Positions 24,310 to 32,603 of a stretch of DNA of 64,000 nt are shown here, piece by piece (position 1 is the first letter of the stretch; each line of letters opens with the position of its first letter). Origin of the DNA: Dehalococcoidia bacterium (lineage in GTDB: Bacteria; Chloroflexota; Dehalococcoidia; DSTF01; JACRBR01); assembly GCA_040902535.1 (NCBI GenBank), contig JBBDXD010000014.1, positions 42,111 through 106,110 on the forward strand, written 5' to 3'. The notes under the pieces were generated by a model. The model saw nothing but the letters and a program-made list of their open reading frames with translations, did no database searches and was not told where the DNA came from. The position numbers and the translations under genes are program-made.

Positions 24310-24561
24310 ATGGCGGTGCGCGGGTACGTACTCATCGAGGCGGAAGTCGGCAAGGCGAAGGCTGTCGGCGAGGCGATACGCGGCGTCAAGCACGACGAGG
24401 CGCGTGTGCTCGCCGTCGATACGGTGACCGGGCCGTTCGATGTCATCGTGCAGCTCGAGGCAGATGACCTGGACAAGCTCGGTAACGCCATCACGGAAGG
24501 CGTGCAGAAGGTCGAAGGCGTGCAACGCACGACGACGTGCCTGGCAGTGAAGCTCGGGTGA
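24310..24561 (+). CDS. Stand-alone Lrp/AsnC ligand-binding (RAM) domain protein
   Basis: 83 aa, consisting only of the effector-binding domain of Lrp/AsnC regulators (GPFDVIVQLEADDLDKLG and the RTTTC end), without a helix-turn-helix. Such SARD proteins bind amino acids and may modulate full-length regulators. GGAAGGA lies before ATG 24310, and GATAAGAT near 24264 may be the -10. Confidence 0.85.
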   Translation: MAVRGYVLIEAEVGKAKAVGEAIRGVKHDEARVLAVDTVTGPFDVIVQLEADDLDKLGNAITEGVQKVEGVQRTTTCLAVKLG

Positions 24562-24570
24562 CGCCGAAGC

Positions 24571-24635
24571 TATAAGTTCTAAGTTGTAAGTAGATCGCCA
24601 CTGCGCGCGCGACGCACAACTTAAGCCTTACAACT
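24571..24635. repeat. Inverted repeat between convergent genes
   Basis: AGTTGTAAG (24582-24590) and CTTACAACT (24627-24635) are perfect complements, with further partial matches (AAGTTGT with ACAACTT) between. It resembles short word-like intergenic repeats seen elsewhere in the window and may serve as a bidirectional terminator. Confidence 0.5.
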
Positions 24636-24638
24636 CAC

Positions 24639-25457
24639 CTAGTCGCATTCCTCAGAAACGCCGCGCGGTTCCTCGAACTGCGGCGGTGACTGCGCATCTC
24701 CCGTGTACAGAAAGATCACGTTGTCGTTGTCGTATTTGAGGAGTTTGTGGTCGTCCGTGGTGGCGAACCACGCTTCGTGCGACTGCCCTTCGGCAAGGAT
24801 CGCCATGTACCAGGCGTCGAACGACCCGGCGGGGGTTTCGACGCGTTCCTGGCGAATGACGCTCAGCGTCACGTCGCGTCGCAGCCGCCTGTTCGGGATC
24901 GACGCCGTGTAGATCACGTCGTGATCCTCCTCGAACTGGATCGTCCGCCACAGAAACAACGACGAGTCGTTGTCGTACGCGTTCTCGGGCAGCTTGAGCG
25001 GATTGCATCGCTCGCTTTCCGGGTCTTCTTCCGTGGCCGGGTCGAAGTTGCGTTCCCGGATGCGTACGCCGTAGGAGCCGTCGCTCAGCTCGCTGTACTG
25101 CGTATCCAGCAGCACGCGGCGATCATCCTCGGCGTCGACGATCTCGCGCGCGCCGGCGAGTGGCTCGAGCGTCTCGGCATCGACGAGCAATACCGAGCGG
25201 TCTGAATTGCCATCCTCGTCGTCGAAGTCCTGGATGATCGCGAACCGCCCCGCCTGCTCGATCACGCTCAGCGAGCCCGATCCCTGCTCCTGGCCGTCGT
25301 CATCCATCAGGATGTACTCATACGACTCCGGCGCGGTCCAGGGTACATCGATGACGATCTCGTTTGCCGGTTCCAGGTCCTCGTCGCCGCAGGCGAGGAC
25401 GCCCATAGCGACGGTCAGGGTCAGGGTCGCGGCAAGCGCGAGCCGTCGCAGCGTCAT
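24639..25457 (-). CDS. Lipoprotein with unknown extracytoplasmic domain
   Basis: 272 aa. A bacterial lipoprotein signal (RRLALAATLTLTVAMGVLAC) has its lipobox VLAC at Cys23, followed by an acidic beta-rich domain without a recognised family. The layout (ratings of a probe-like molecule such as ETPAGSFDAWYM) faintly resembles DUF3108-type proteins; this is uncertain. It overlaps the threonine aldolase gene by 4 nt and is its downstream partner in the operon. Confidence 0.75.
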   Translation of the reverse strand: MTLRRLALAATLTLTVAMGVLACGDEDLEPANEIVIDVPWTAPESYEYILMDDDGQEQGSGSLSVIEQAGRFAIIQDFDDEDGNSDRSVLLVDAETLEPLAGAREIVDAEDDRRVLLDTQYSELSDGSYGVRIRERNFDPATEEDPESERCNPLKLPENAYDNDSSLFLWRTIQFEEDHDVIYTASIPNRRLRRDVTLSVIRQERVETPAGSFDAWYMAILAEGQSHEAWFATTDDHKLLKYDNDNVIFLYTGDAQSPPQFEEPRGVSEECD

Positions 25458-26494
25458 GCGAGCGCCGCGGCGGCGTTACTAGCGCGTTCCAGCGCATCTT
25501 CGATGTCGGCGCGCTCGATGCCGAAGTGCGTGACGGCGCGGATGCGTCCGGGCACCGGTGCGGACGTCAGCACGCCGCCCTGCTTCAGCGCACGCGCAAA
25601 GCTCATCCAGTCGACGCGCACGTCGAAGATGACGATGTTCGAGTCGATGTTCGTCGGGTCGAGGTCGACCATGGGCAGTGCGGCGAGGCCGCGCGCGAGC
25701 AGACGTGCGTTTTCGTGATCGTCGGCGAGCCGCCCGACCATGTTCTCCAGCGCGTACACGCCGGCGGCGGCGATGATGCCGGCCTGCCGCATGCCGCCGC
25801 CGACCATCTTGCGCATCTTGCGCGCGCTGGCGATGAACGCGCCTGAGCCGCAGAGCACGGACCCGACGGGCGCCCCGAGCCCCTTCGAAAGGCAAAAGCC
25901 GACGGAGTCTGAGGGCTCGGAAAGCTCGGCGACGGTCTTTCCCAGCGCAAGCGCAGCGTTGAAGATACGGGCGCCGTCAATGTGGACGCGCGCACCATGG
26001 CGGTGTGCGACCTCCGCGAGCGCCCGCGTGTCGTCGGCGGTGATCGCCGCGCCCGAGCAGCGGTTGTGCGTATTCTCGAGGCAGAGGAGTGACGTGCGCG
26101 GCAGATGCACGTTCTGGCCTCGCACGGCGGCTTCTACATCTGCTGGACTGATTCGTCCGCGCGCGTCATTCGGGACGGCCCGCAGCTGAACGCCTGCCAC
26201 GCCGGCCGCGCCTGCCACTTCGTAGTGCAGGATGTGCGCCTCGCTGCCAACGATCGCTTCGTCGCCGCGCGCGCAGTGCGCCATGATGGCGACGAGATTG
26301 CTCATGGTGCCACTCGCGACGAGCAGCGCGGATTCCTTGCCGGTACGCTCGGCGGCCAGTTCTTCCAGCCTTCGCACTGTGGGGTCTTCGCCGTAGACAT
26401 CGTCGCCTACGGCCGCCCCGGCGATGGCGCGGCGCATTGCGTCCGACGGCAGCGTCACAGTGTCAGATCGCAGGTCGATGATGCGGCCGGCCAT
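25454..26494 (-). CDS. ltaE: Low-specificity L-threonine aldolase
   Basis: 346 aa PLP enzyme of fold type I. It has the typical N-terminus (DLRSDTVTLPSDAMRRA), GDDVYGEDPTV, the conserved HIDGAR with the PLP-binding Asp, and Lys204 in SKGLGAPVG. It cleaves L-threonine (and allo-threonine) to glycine and acetaldehyde. It follows a hypothetical gene by 4 nt and overlaps a lipoprotein gene; the unit may not be metabolic as a whole. Confidence 0.93.
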   Translation of the reverse strand: MAGRIIDLRSDTVTLPSDAMRRAIAGAAVGDDVYGEDPTVRRLEELAAERTGKESALLVASGTMSNLVAIMAHCARGDEAIVGSEAHILHYEVAGAAGVAGVQLRAVPNDARGRISPADVEAAVRGQNVHLPRTSLLCLENTHNRCSGAAITADDTRALAEVAHRHGARVHIDGARIFNAALALGKTVAELSEPSDSVGFCLSKGLGAPVGSVLCGSGAFIASARKMRKMVGGGMRQAGIIAAAGVYALENMVGRLADDHENARLLARGLAALPMVDLDPTNIDSNIVIFDVRVDWMSFARALKQGGVLTSAPVPGRIRAVTHFGIERADIEDALERASNAAAALA

Positions 26495-26498
26495 GGTA

Positions 26499-26936
26499 TT
26501 AACCCCGTTCCCACAGCGTCTTGAAACCCTCGCCGCCGCGTATCGCCGTGATCTCAGCGCGGCGCTCAGCGGCGATCAGTTCGCGCATCGCCGCCTCGCA
26601 ATCGTCCGATGTCGCAGGCCCCCCGATCGCCACGGCGCGCCGCGCCAGGTGCTCCCACAGTCCCGAGTCGACGAGAGATCGCGCGTGACGCGGCCACTGA
26701 AACGTCAGGATGCGTTCAGGTGGCGGGAATCCTGGCCGCAGGGCGCGCAACGCCTTGAAGCGCTCCTCGCCCGACGCTACGGGCGGCACGACGCGCACCA
26801 ACGGGCCGTCGGCATCGTTCGTCCGTGTGTCTACGAGCAAACGCCGGTCTGTGAGAGAGAATCGCACCACGAGGACCACCGCGCCGTCGATGACACGGCG
26901 CACCTCTTCCAGGTCAATGCCAAAATCGGTGCTCAC
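26499..26936 (-). CDS. Hypothetical protein upstream of ltaE
   Basis: 145 aa, no signal or membrane helix, not recognised. Mixed alpha/beta, with a central strand (LLVDTRTN), GEERFKALRALRPGFPPPERI, and an Ala/Glu-rich helix (CEAAMRELIAAERRAE). GTG 26936 is the start, preceded by GAGGAA with TAAAAT about 20 nt upstream. It is co-transcribed with ltaE (4-nt gap). Confidence 0.6.
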   Translation of the reverse strand: MSTDFGIDLEEVRRVIDGAVVLVVRFSLTDRRLLVDTRTNDADGPLVRVVPPVASGEERFKALRALRPGFPPPERILTFQWPRHARSLVDSGLWEHLARRAVAIGGPATSDDCEAAMRELIAAERRAEITAIRGGEGFKTLWERG

Positions 26937-27043
26937 AGTTCCTCGCCCAACGTCATTTTAGATTCGCACCGGTGGCCAAACAAGCGTGCGATCGTCCGAC
27001 GGACGCGAGGAAGGCCGTCCGTCCCTTCGTACATTCCTCTAGC

Positions 27044-28192
27044 CTAGAGCGCGCTCTTGTAGATTGCTGAAAGGTCCTCTGCCGTCGCAGGTCGCGGTGC
27101 GGCGATAAAGATCCCCTGCGACTTCTGCGCATCATCGACAAACTGCGGCACGTCGGACTCGCTCATGCCGACCTCGCTGAGCTTCGAAGGGATGCCGATC
27201 TCCTTGCGGAGCGACCGGACATTCTTCACGATCTCCGCCGCTGCTTTGTCAGCCGGCATGCCGTGCGCGTTGATCCCCATCAGCGGTGCAATCTCCAGCA
27301 TTTGTTCCTTGAGAAAGTCCTTGTGGTAGTCGAAGACCTGCGACAGCAAGATCGCGTTCGCGACGCCATGGGCGGTGCCGAGGCGGCCGCTGACGACGTG
27401 CGAAAGTCCGTGGACCTGGCCGAGGCCGGATGCCATCGATTGGCCAGCGATGTTCGCTGCATACAGCATGTTGCGCAGTGCAGCCGTCCGGTCAGGCCCG
27501 TTCACCGCCGTGCGCAAGTGGGCGCTGATCTGGTGAATGGCGCGCGTCGCGAACATGCGTGTGAACGGCGTGTTGCCCGGATTGACGTATGCCTCCATCG
27601 CGTGCGTCAGCGCATCCATGCCCGTCGCAGCGGTGATCGGCGGCGGCATCTTCGCGACCAGGTTCGGATCGAGGATTGCGACGTTGGGCGTGGTGTTCAG
27701 CAGCAGGTGCTTGTAATGCGTATCGGGGTCTGTGATCACGGCTGCCGGCGAGATCTCCGAGCCCGTGCCGCAGGTCGTGGGAATCGTGAACAGCGGCTTC
27801 ATGCTGGCCGGAAACGGCACCGTGCCCGCCCCAAACAAGTACGTCTTCGCGGAGCCGCCGAGCTGCGCCGTAACGGCGATGCCCTTGGCGGCGTCCATCG
27901 CGCTGCCACCGCCCACCGCGACGACAAAGTCCGCCCCGGCGTCATGGAAAGCCTGCGTGCCGCCATCAACCTCGGGAATCGTCGGATTGGGCGTAACGTT
28001 GTCGTAGACGCTGTGCGCGATCTCGGCCTCATCCAGCGACGAAAGCACCGAATCGAGTATCCCCGCAGCCTTGATGCCCGGGTCCGTGACGACAAGCGCG
28101 TGTTTGTAGCCGGCGGCCTTGGCGCGCTGCCCGAGTTCGGCGATCGATCCATCACCGAAGACGGTCTCGACGCGCAAGGCGAATGATGGCAT
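27044..28192 (-). CDS. Iron-containing alcohol dehydrogenase
   Basis: 382 aa group III (Fe-dependent) dehydrogenase. NAD(P)-binding GGGSAMDAAKG, then the metal-ligand region TGMDALTHAMEAY and the HGLSHVVSGRLGTAHG segment with His ligands. It oxidises or reduces an alcohol/aldehyde or glycerol-type substrate. The start is ATG 28192, behind ACAGGAGGAC; the longer frame upstream has no homology. It is monocistronic, with no partner nearby, so the physiological substrate is not set. Confidence 0.9.
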   Translation of the reverse strand: MPSFALRVETVFGDGSIAELGQRAKAAGYKHALVVTDPGIKAAGILDSVLSSLDEAEIAHSVYDNVTPNPTIPEVDGGTQAFHDAGADFVVAVGGGSAMDAAKGIAVTAQLGGSAKTYLFGAGTVPFPASMKPLFTIPTTCGTGSEISPAAVITDPDTHYKHLLLNTTPNVAILDPNLVAKMPPPITAATGMDALTHAMEAYVNPGNTPFTRMFATRAIHQISAHLRTAVNGPDRTAALRNMLYAANIAGQSMASGLGQVHGLSHVVSGRLGTAHGVANAILLSQVFDYHKDFLKEQMLEIAPLMGINAHGMPADKAAAEIVKNVRSLRKEIGIPSKLSEVGMSESDVPQFVDDAQKSQGIFIAAPRPATAEDLSAIYKSAL

Positions 28193-28357
28193 GTGTCCTC
28201 CTGTCTGGACGGATGTGTACGTCTGCCTCCGAGGCGGAGACACTATGCATAACGGCGACGCTTCGATCAATCTGCCGGTGATCGGTGCCGGAGGCGGGCC
28301 GTCGCCGACGCATTCGGGCCGGTGTTTGCAAGCCATTCGCTAGTATGGTTGTGCCTA

Positions 28358-28431
28358 TGCCGGATCGTTCAATGGTAGGACAGCGGCCTTTGAAGCCGTG
28401 AATCTAGGTTCGAATCCTAGTCCGGCAGCCA
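28358..28431 (+). tRNA. tRNA-Gln (anticodon TTG), CCA encoded
   Basis: Full cloverleaf: acceptor TGCCGGA/TCCGGCA, D arm, anticodon arm GCGGC-CTTTGAA-GCCGT with anticodon TTG (Gln), and T arm CTAGG-TTCGAAT-CCTAG. The 3' CCA is encoded (28429-28431). A possible -10 TAGTAT lies at 28341-28346. Confidence 0.95.
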
Positions 28432-28456
28432 GTGCTCACTTCCCGCGTGGTGCCAC

Positions 28457-29383
28457 ATGACGCAGATCGTCCGGCTCGAAGGTGCGCGCACACGCATTTC
28501 GATCGCCCCTGAACTCGGTGGGCGCATCGCGCAGATCGAGGCGCTCCATCGCGGCGCATGGGTGTCGTTGCTGCACGAACCGGTCGAGATCATGCCGGGC
28601 GAACGCGATCCGATGACCTGGGGCTCGTTTGTGATGGCGCCCTGGCCCAACCGCGTCGCGAACGCGCGCTTCGATTGGCGAGGGGAGACGATCCTCCTGG
28701 CGGCCAACGACACACCGCACGCCATCCATGGCGTCTGCTTCGACCGGCAATGGACTGTCGATGCGCAGACGGATAGTGCGTGTGCGCTGCGCATCGTGTT
28801 CGACGAGACGTGGCCCTTCGGCGGCCATGCTGTGCAGCACATTGAAGCTCTCGATGATGGTGTCGCGCAAACCATTGAAGTGCATGCCGCGCGCACGCCG
28901 TTTCCGGCCGGCGCGGGCTGGCACCCGTGGTTCCGGCGCCAGATCTATGGCGCTGAGCATGTGCACGCGCAGGTCGACGCGTCGACGCGATACGAGTTAC
29001 GCGATCAAGTTCCGACCGGGCGTCTCCTTCCGGTCGATGGCGAACACGATCTTCGCGCGTATCGCCCGCTGGATGCACGCCGGCTTGATGATTGCTATCG
29101 ATGCCCGTCGGGCACGTTGCGGCTGCGCTGGGACGACCTTGAGCTGTGGATGGAGTCATCCGCAAACGTCGACCACGCGATGGTCTACACGCCCGAGCAC
29201 GCCGTATGCCTTGAACCCCAGACGTGTGCCGCCGATGCGTTCAACCTCGCCGCGCGCGGCGTGCCGGGCGCCGGTGTGTTTGTGGTCGAGCCGGGCCGAC
29301 CACTGGTCGCGACCACCACCTGGCGCTGGGCCACCGCCGAGCCTCAATGGCAACAGATCCATCCAGGCGGCGCCGATGCTTAG
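28457..29383 (+). CDS. Aldose 1-epimerase family protein
   Basis: 308 aa. Catalytic and binding landmarks of the galactose mutarotase family: HGVCF with a His, GWHPWFRR with the second catalytic His, and CLEPQTC with the catalytic Glu. It interconverts alpha and beta anomers of a sugar. The segment MAPWPNRVANARF is a conserved sugar-binding stretch. It begins 25 nt after tRNA-Gln, so it may be transcribed with it. A symmetrical hairpin ends the unit. Confidence 0.85.
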   Translation: MTQIVRLEGARTRISIAPELGGRIAQIEALHRGAWVSLLHEPVEIMPGERDPMTWGSFVMAPWPNRVANARFDWRGETILLAANDTPHAIHGVCFDRQWTVDAQTDSACALRIVFDETWPFGGHAVQHIEALDDGVAQTIEVHAARTPFPAGAGWHPWFRRQIYGAEHVHAQVDASTRYELRDQVPTGRLLPVDGEHDLRAYRPLDARRLDDCYRCPSGTLRLRWDDLELWMESSANVDHAMVYTPEHAVCLEPQTCAADAFNLAARGVPGAGVFVVEPGRPLVATTTWRWATAEPQWQQIHPGGADA

Positions 29384-29466
29384 CACGACGGCCGGGCGCG
29401 CGCGCTCCCGCGCCTTCGGCGACCGCCATGGTGCGGCTCACAAGCGGCGCCTCGGGTGGGGGAGCG

Positions 29467-29493
29467 AACGACCTCGTCTGCGGCGAGGTCGTT
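29467..29493. terminator. Bidirectional terminator hairpin
   Basis: Perfect 10-bp stem AACGACCTCG/CGAGGTCGTT with a 7-nt loop between convergent genes (aldose epimerase and EVE). On the plus strand it is followed by TCCTG. Confidence 0.65.
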
Positions 29494-29503
29494 TCCTGTA
29501 TGT

Positions 29504-29905
29504 CTAGAACGCGCCCTGCTTTTGCAGCCACGTCCAGAACGCGGCGGGTGCTTCCATCGTGCTGAGACGGCCCATGCGGACGAGCGCCCAATCGTCGAAC
29601 TCGTGTGACTCCTTGATCTCGCGCAGCGTCACCGGTCGCTTAGCGTGCTTCACGTACTTGAAGTCGGCGACCCAACTCCTGCCATCGTTCGCATCGGGGC
29701 GTGGTTCCGAAACGACTTCAGCCAGGCCGACGACTGCCGTTTCCTTCTGCGAGTGATAGATGATCACCTTGTCACCGGGCTTCATCGCTTTGATTGCGTT
29801 GATCGCGGCCGGATTGCGGACGCCGTCCCACTCGGTCTGCCCGTCCTTCTTAAGATCGTCGAGCGAGTACGTCTCGGGATCGGTCTTCGCGAGGAAGTAG
29901 GCCAT
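29504..29905 (-). CDS. EVE-domain protein
   Basis: 133 aa, essentially a single EVE domain (PUA-like): MAYFLAKTDPETYSLDDL, the WDGVRNPAA segment, and MKPGDKVIIYHSQ, ending in VRMGRLSTMEAP. EVE domains read modified bases in DNA or RNA and sit in restriction, translation or RNA-modification contexts. No nuclease is close, so it is a housekeeping-type stand-alone protein. It converges with the aldose epimerase gene. Confidence 0.85.
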   Translation of the reverse strand: MAYFLAKTDPETYSLDDLKKDGQTEWDGVRNPAAINAIKAMKPGDKVIIYHSQKETAVVGLAEVVSEPRPDANDGRSWVADFKYVKHAKRPVTLREIKESHEFDDWALVRMGRLSTMEAPAAFWTWLQKQGAF

Positions 29906-29959
29906 GCCTTTGGCTCCACCGTTGCATCAGCATTGCGGCGAGCGTACCACGGCGGACGG

Positions 29960-30175
29960 CTACTTGCGGAGTTGCACAGGTATATACGTGAAGGCCACGG
30001 TGTCCGGAGATTCCGTTGCGCGCGTGTACGTCAGTTCGTGTCGAAGCCAGCCGTTAGCCTCGTCCAGCCACGCGAGAGGCGCCATGAGTGAGCGCATGTC
30101 GCGCCCGACGGCCTCCTCGTGCAGGCGGTCGAGGAGCATATTGAGCTCTTCGGCAAGTTGGGAGACGCGATCCAT
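29960..30175 (-). CDS. Small hypothetical protein
   Basis: 71 aa; N-terminal amphipathic helix rich in Leu/Glu (SQLAEELNMLLDRLHEEA), followed by a short beta region. AAGGAGG precedes ATG 30175, so it is likely translated. No family seen. It lies between the EVE gene and the PRC-barrel gene. Confidence 0.65.
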   Translation of the reverse strand: MDRVSQLAEELNMLLDRLHEEAVGRDMRSLMAPLAWLDEANGWLRHELTYTRATESPDTVAFTYIPVQLRK

Positions 30176-30354
30176 CGGTCGTCCTCCTTGACGTGGTTGA
30201 GGGAGCGTCGCCGATTATACGCCGCTCGCCACTCGGTGCAATGGGGCAGCGGATTAAGAATTGGTGTAATCTCGACTGCTGTCCCGGCGCCCGCGATGAG
30301 CTACCATAATCGCAACCGTCACTATCCGTTATCGAAGCCGCCAAAAAGAGACGC

Positions 30355-31023
30355 ATGGACCTCGAAGATCTTCACCTGAGCGCCGGCGTGGTCAGCGTCG
30401 ATGGACACAGGCTGGGCACGCTGAGCCGGTTTGTCGTCGATACCGAATCGTGGCGCCTTACCCATATCGTCGTGGACACGGGCATCTTCCGCAGCGGCGA
30501 AGCGCTGTGGAAGGGCGGATGGGGCATGTCCCACGACCGCGTCGTGCCATTCGGCGCCCTTGCAGCGGCCACGTCGGACGAGATTCACCTAACGATGTCC
30601 GCGGACGAATTCAAGGAGTTGTCGACCGACTACCTGGAGGAGTATTTCATCCGCGTGCCCGATGCGAAGCCCGGCTTCCCCGACTCGTCCGATGTCCAGC
30701 GCTTGGTGATGTCGATTCCGGGCGAACCGGGCCCGTACCTGCTGCAACAAACGATGGCGCTGCGCCCGGACGAAGCCGAGATCGGCAAGGATGCGCCGGT
30801 ATGGCGACTCAGCCCGCATCAAAAAATCGGTGAAGTCGAGCGCGTTCTATACGACGATACAAGCAGCAAGCTGAGCGCACTCGTCATTCGGCGCGGCTTC
30901 GTGTTCACGAAGGATGTCGTGTTAGCCATGCAGTACGTCGACGAGGTTGTCGGCGATATCGTCCGCGTCAGTATCGACGATGACACCCTCGGCAAGCTGC
31001 CCGAGTTCCAGGCGCCTGACTAA
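30355..31023 (+). CDS. PRC-barrel domain protein (two copies)
   Basis: 222 aa with two PRC-barrel-like halves: residues 8-70 (GVVSVDGHRLGTLSRFVVD) and about 145-205 (KIGEVERVLYDDTSSKLSALVIRRG). PRC barrels are small beta barrels found in ribosome maturation (RimM) and photosynthetic reaction-centre subunits. No signal peptide. Role unknown; stress or RNA-related functions have been proposed for such proteins in this kind of bacterium. Confidence 0.8.
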   Translation: MDLEDLHLSAGVVSVDGHRLGTLSRFVVDTESWRLTHIVVDTGIFRSGEALWKGGWGMSHDRVVPFGALAAATSDEIHLTMSADEFKELSTDYLEEYFIRVPDAKPGFPDSSDVQRLVMSIPGEPGPYLLQQTMALRPDEAEIGKDAPVWRLSPHQKIGEVERVLYDDTSSKLSALVIRRGFVFTKDVVLAMQYVDEVVGDIVRVSIDDDTLGKLPEFQAPD

Positions 31024-31054
31024 CAGTCGTGCTTCATTTGCGCTCGGTTCTCCC

Positions 31055-32005
31055 GTGACGTCCAACGGAACTGTGCTCCGCGCGCGCGACCGCATATTTC
31101 CGTTGGGCGCGCGCACGTACATCATGGCGATCCTCAATCTCACCAGCGACTCATTCTCAGGCGATGGAATCGGCGCCGACCTCGACGCCGCCGTGCGCCA
31201 TGCGGCGGCCGCAGTGGCCGATGGCGCCGACATCATCGACGTGGGCGCCGAGAGCGCACGCGCCGACGTGCCGGCACGCGCACCCGGCGAGGAGGCAGAA
31301 CTGGTTGGCGAAGCGATTCGTCGCATAAGCGCGGAGACGGGTGCGATCGTCTCCGTCGATACCTACAAGGGCGCCGTCGCCGATGCTGCGCTGGAGGCGG
31401 GAGCGCACATCGTCAACGACATTGGCGGATTCAAGATCGATGCCAGCACGACGCGAGCCGCCGCAAAACATGGCGCCGCGCTCGTGATCAACTACACGTA
31501 TGAGCGGCCGAAGGTGCGTCCCGTAGAACCGCCCCGCTACGACGATCTCATTGCCGAACACCTCGCGCTCCTTAAGGAGCAGATCGCCGTCGCCGAGCGC
31601 GCCGGCCTCGCGCCCGATGCGGTGATCGTCGATCCCGGGATCGCGTTCGGAAAGTCACACGACGAGGACCTGCAGGTACTGCGACGGCTTCGCGAATTCA
31701 CGTCGCTGGGACGCCCGGTCCTCGTCGCAGCTTCGCGGAAACACTTCATCGGCAGCGTGACAGGACTGCCACCGTCCGCGCGCGATATCGCGACCGTCGC
31801 GGTGACCGCGCTCGCGATTGCCGCCGGCGCCGACATTGTGCGGGTGCACGACGTGCGGGCGAACGTGGAAGCAGCGCGCATAGCCGACGCTATTGTGCGA
31901 AGCGCGCCGGGAGATTACGCGGCGACGGGGGAGTCGTGGCCTTGGGCGTCCAGCGCTCAGCCGATCGCCGGGACGACGATCCAGCCTCACGAACCGAAGA
32001 CATAG
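31055..32005 (+). CDS. Dihydropteroate synthase-like protein
   Basis: About 316 aa TIM barrel with the DHPS motif order: MAILNLTSDSFSGDG, GADIIDVGAESAR, VSVDTYKGAVA, NDIGG, DPGIAFGK, and ASRKHFIG. Canonical DHPS reads NVTPDSFSDGG and GGESTRPG; here TS replaces TP and AESARAD replaces the pABA-side GGESTRP. It could be a true folate enzyme that is diverged, or a DHPS paralogue. GTG 31055 is preferred because the ATG upstream overlaps the preceding gene. No other folate gene is near. Confidence 0.75.
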   Translation: MTSNGTVLRARDRIFPLGARTYIMAILNLTSDSFSGDGIGADLDAAVRHAAAAVADGADIIDVGAESARADVPARAPGEEAELVGEAIRRISAETGAIVSVDTYKGAVADAALEAGAHIVNDIGGFKIDASTTRAAAKHGAALVINYTYERPKVRPVEPPRYDDLIAEHLALLKEQIAVAERAGLAPDAVIVDPGIAFGKSHDEDLQVLRRLREFTSLGRPVLVAASRKHFIGSVTGLPPSARDIATVAVTALAIAAGADIVRVHDVRANVEAARIADAIVRSAPGDYAATGESWPWASSAQPIAGTTIQPHEPKT

Positions 32006-32018
32006 GCACGCGCAGGCG

Positions 32019-32591
32019 CTAGCTGGTCATTCCCTCGAGGCCGACAAGCGCGCGACCGTGCTCTATCTCGCCCATATGGCGCAGACCGTGCTGGTAGACG
32101 AAGCATTCCAGGACGTCGAGCTTGCGGAGCGGCGCGTCGGGTCCGATGACGATGGCGCAGAAGATGTTCTGCATGTTCGGAGGCAACTTCGGCAGCAAGA
32201 CCTGCTCGAGCGTCTCCTGATCGAGGGACGCCAACACGTTGTCGGTGCGCGCGAGCACCTGCTGCTGGTAGGCGCCCCACGCGTCGAGGTCTCCGAAACG
32301 CAGGTGCTGCATCTCGTCGATCGTCTCTTCGCGGCCCAACGCATCGACCGTGACGCCGACCCTCTCCGCCCAGCCGCCCGTCTCCCACAGCGGCGCCTCG
32401 GCGAGGAAGGGGCGGCTGATGGCCTGATCCTGCGCACGGATGTAATGGCTCAGACTGAACGCGATCGGCAACACGCGGTCGCGCTCCTGGTAGTTGACGT
32501 GATCGAGCGTCATGTCTTCGATGCAACGTGACCAGAGCGTGTTCATCGCGCGGATGCGGTTACGAAGCGATGCGACGAAGATGTCCGACAC
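32019..32591 (-). CDS. DinB-family protein
   Basis: 190 aa, DinB-like four-helix bundle with His residues in SLSHYIRAQDQ and YQHGLRHMGEIEH in the two metal positions. It resembles the protein at 39074 more than the pair at 10840-11791 (both have a GGWAERxG segment). Function unknown; see the findings on the DinB family. It is on the same strand as the acyl-CoA dehydrogenase, 12 nt after its stop. Confidence 0.75.
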   Translation of the reverse strand: MSDIFVASLRNRIRAMNTLWSRCIEDMTLDHVNYQERDRVLPIAFSLSHYIRAQDQAISRPFLAEAPLWETGGWAERVGVTVDALGREETIDEMQHLRFGDLDAWGAYQQQVLARTDNVLASLDQETLEQVLLPKLPPNMQNIFCAIVIGPDAPLRKLDVLECFVYQHGLRHMGEIEHGRALVGLEGMTS

Positions 32592-32603
32592 GAGCGACCG
32601 TTC

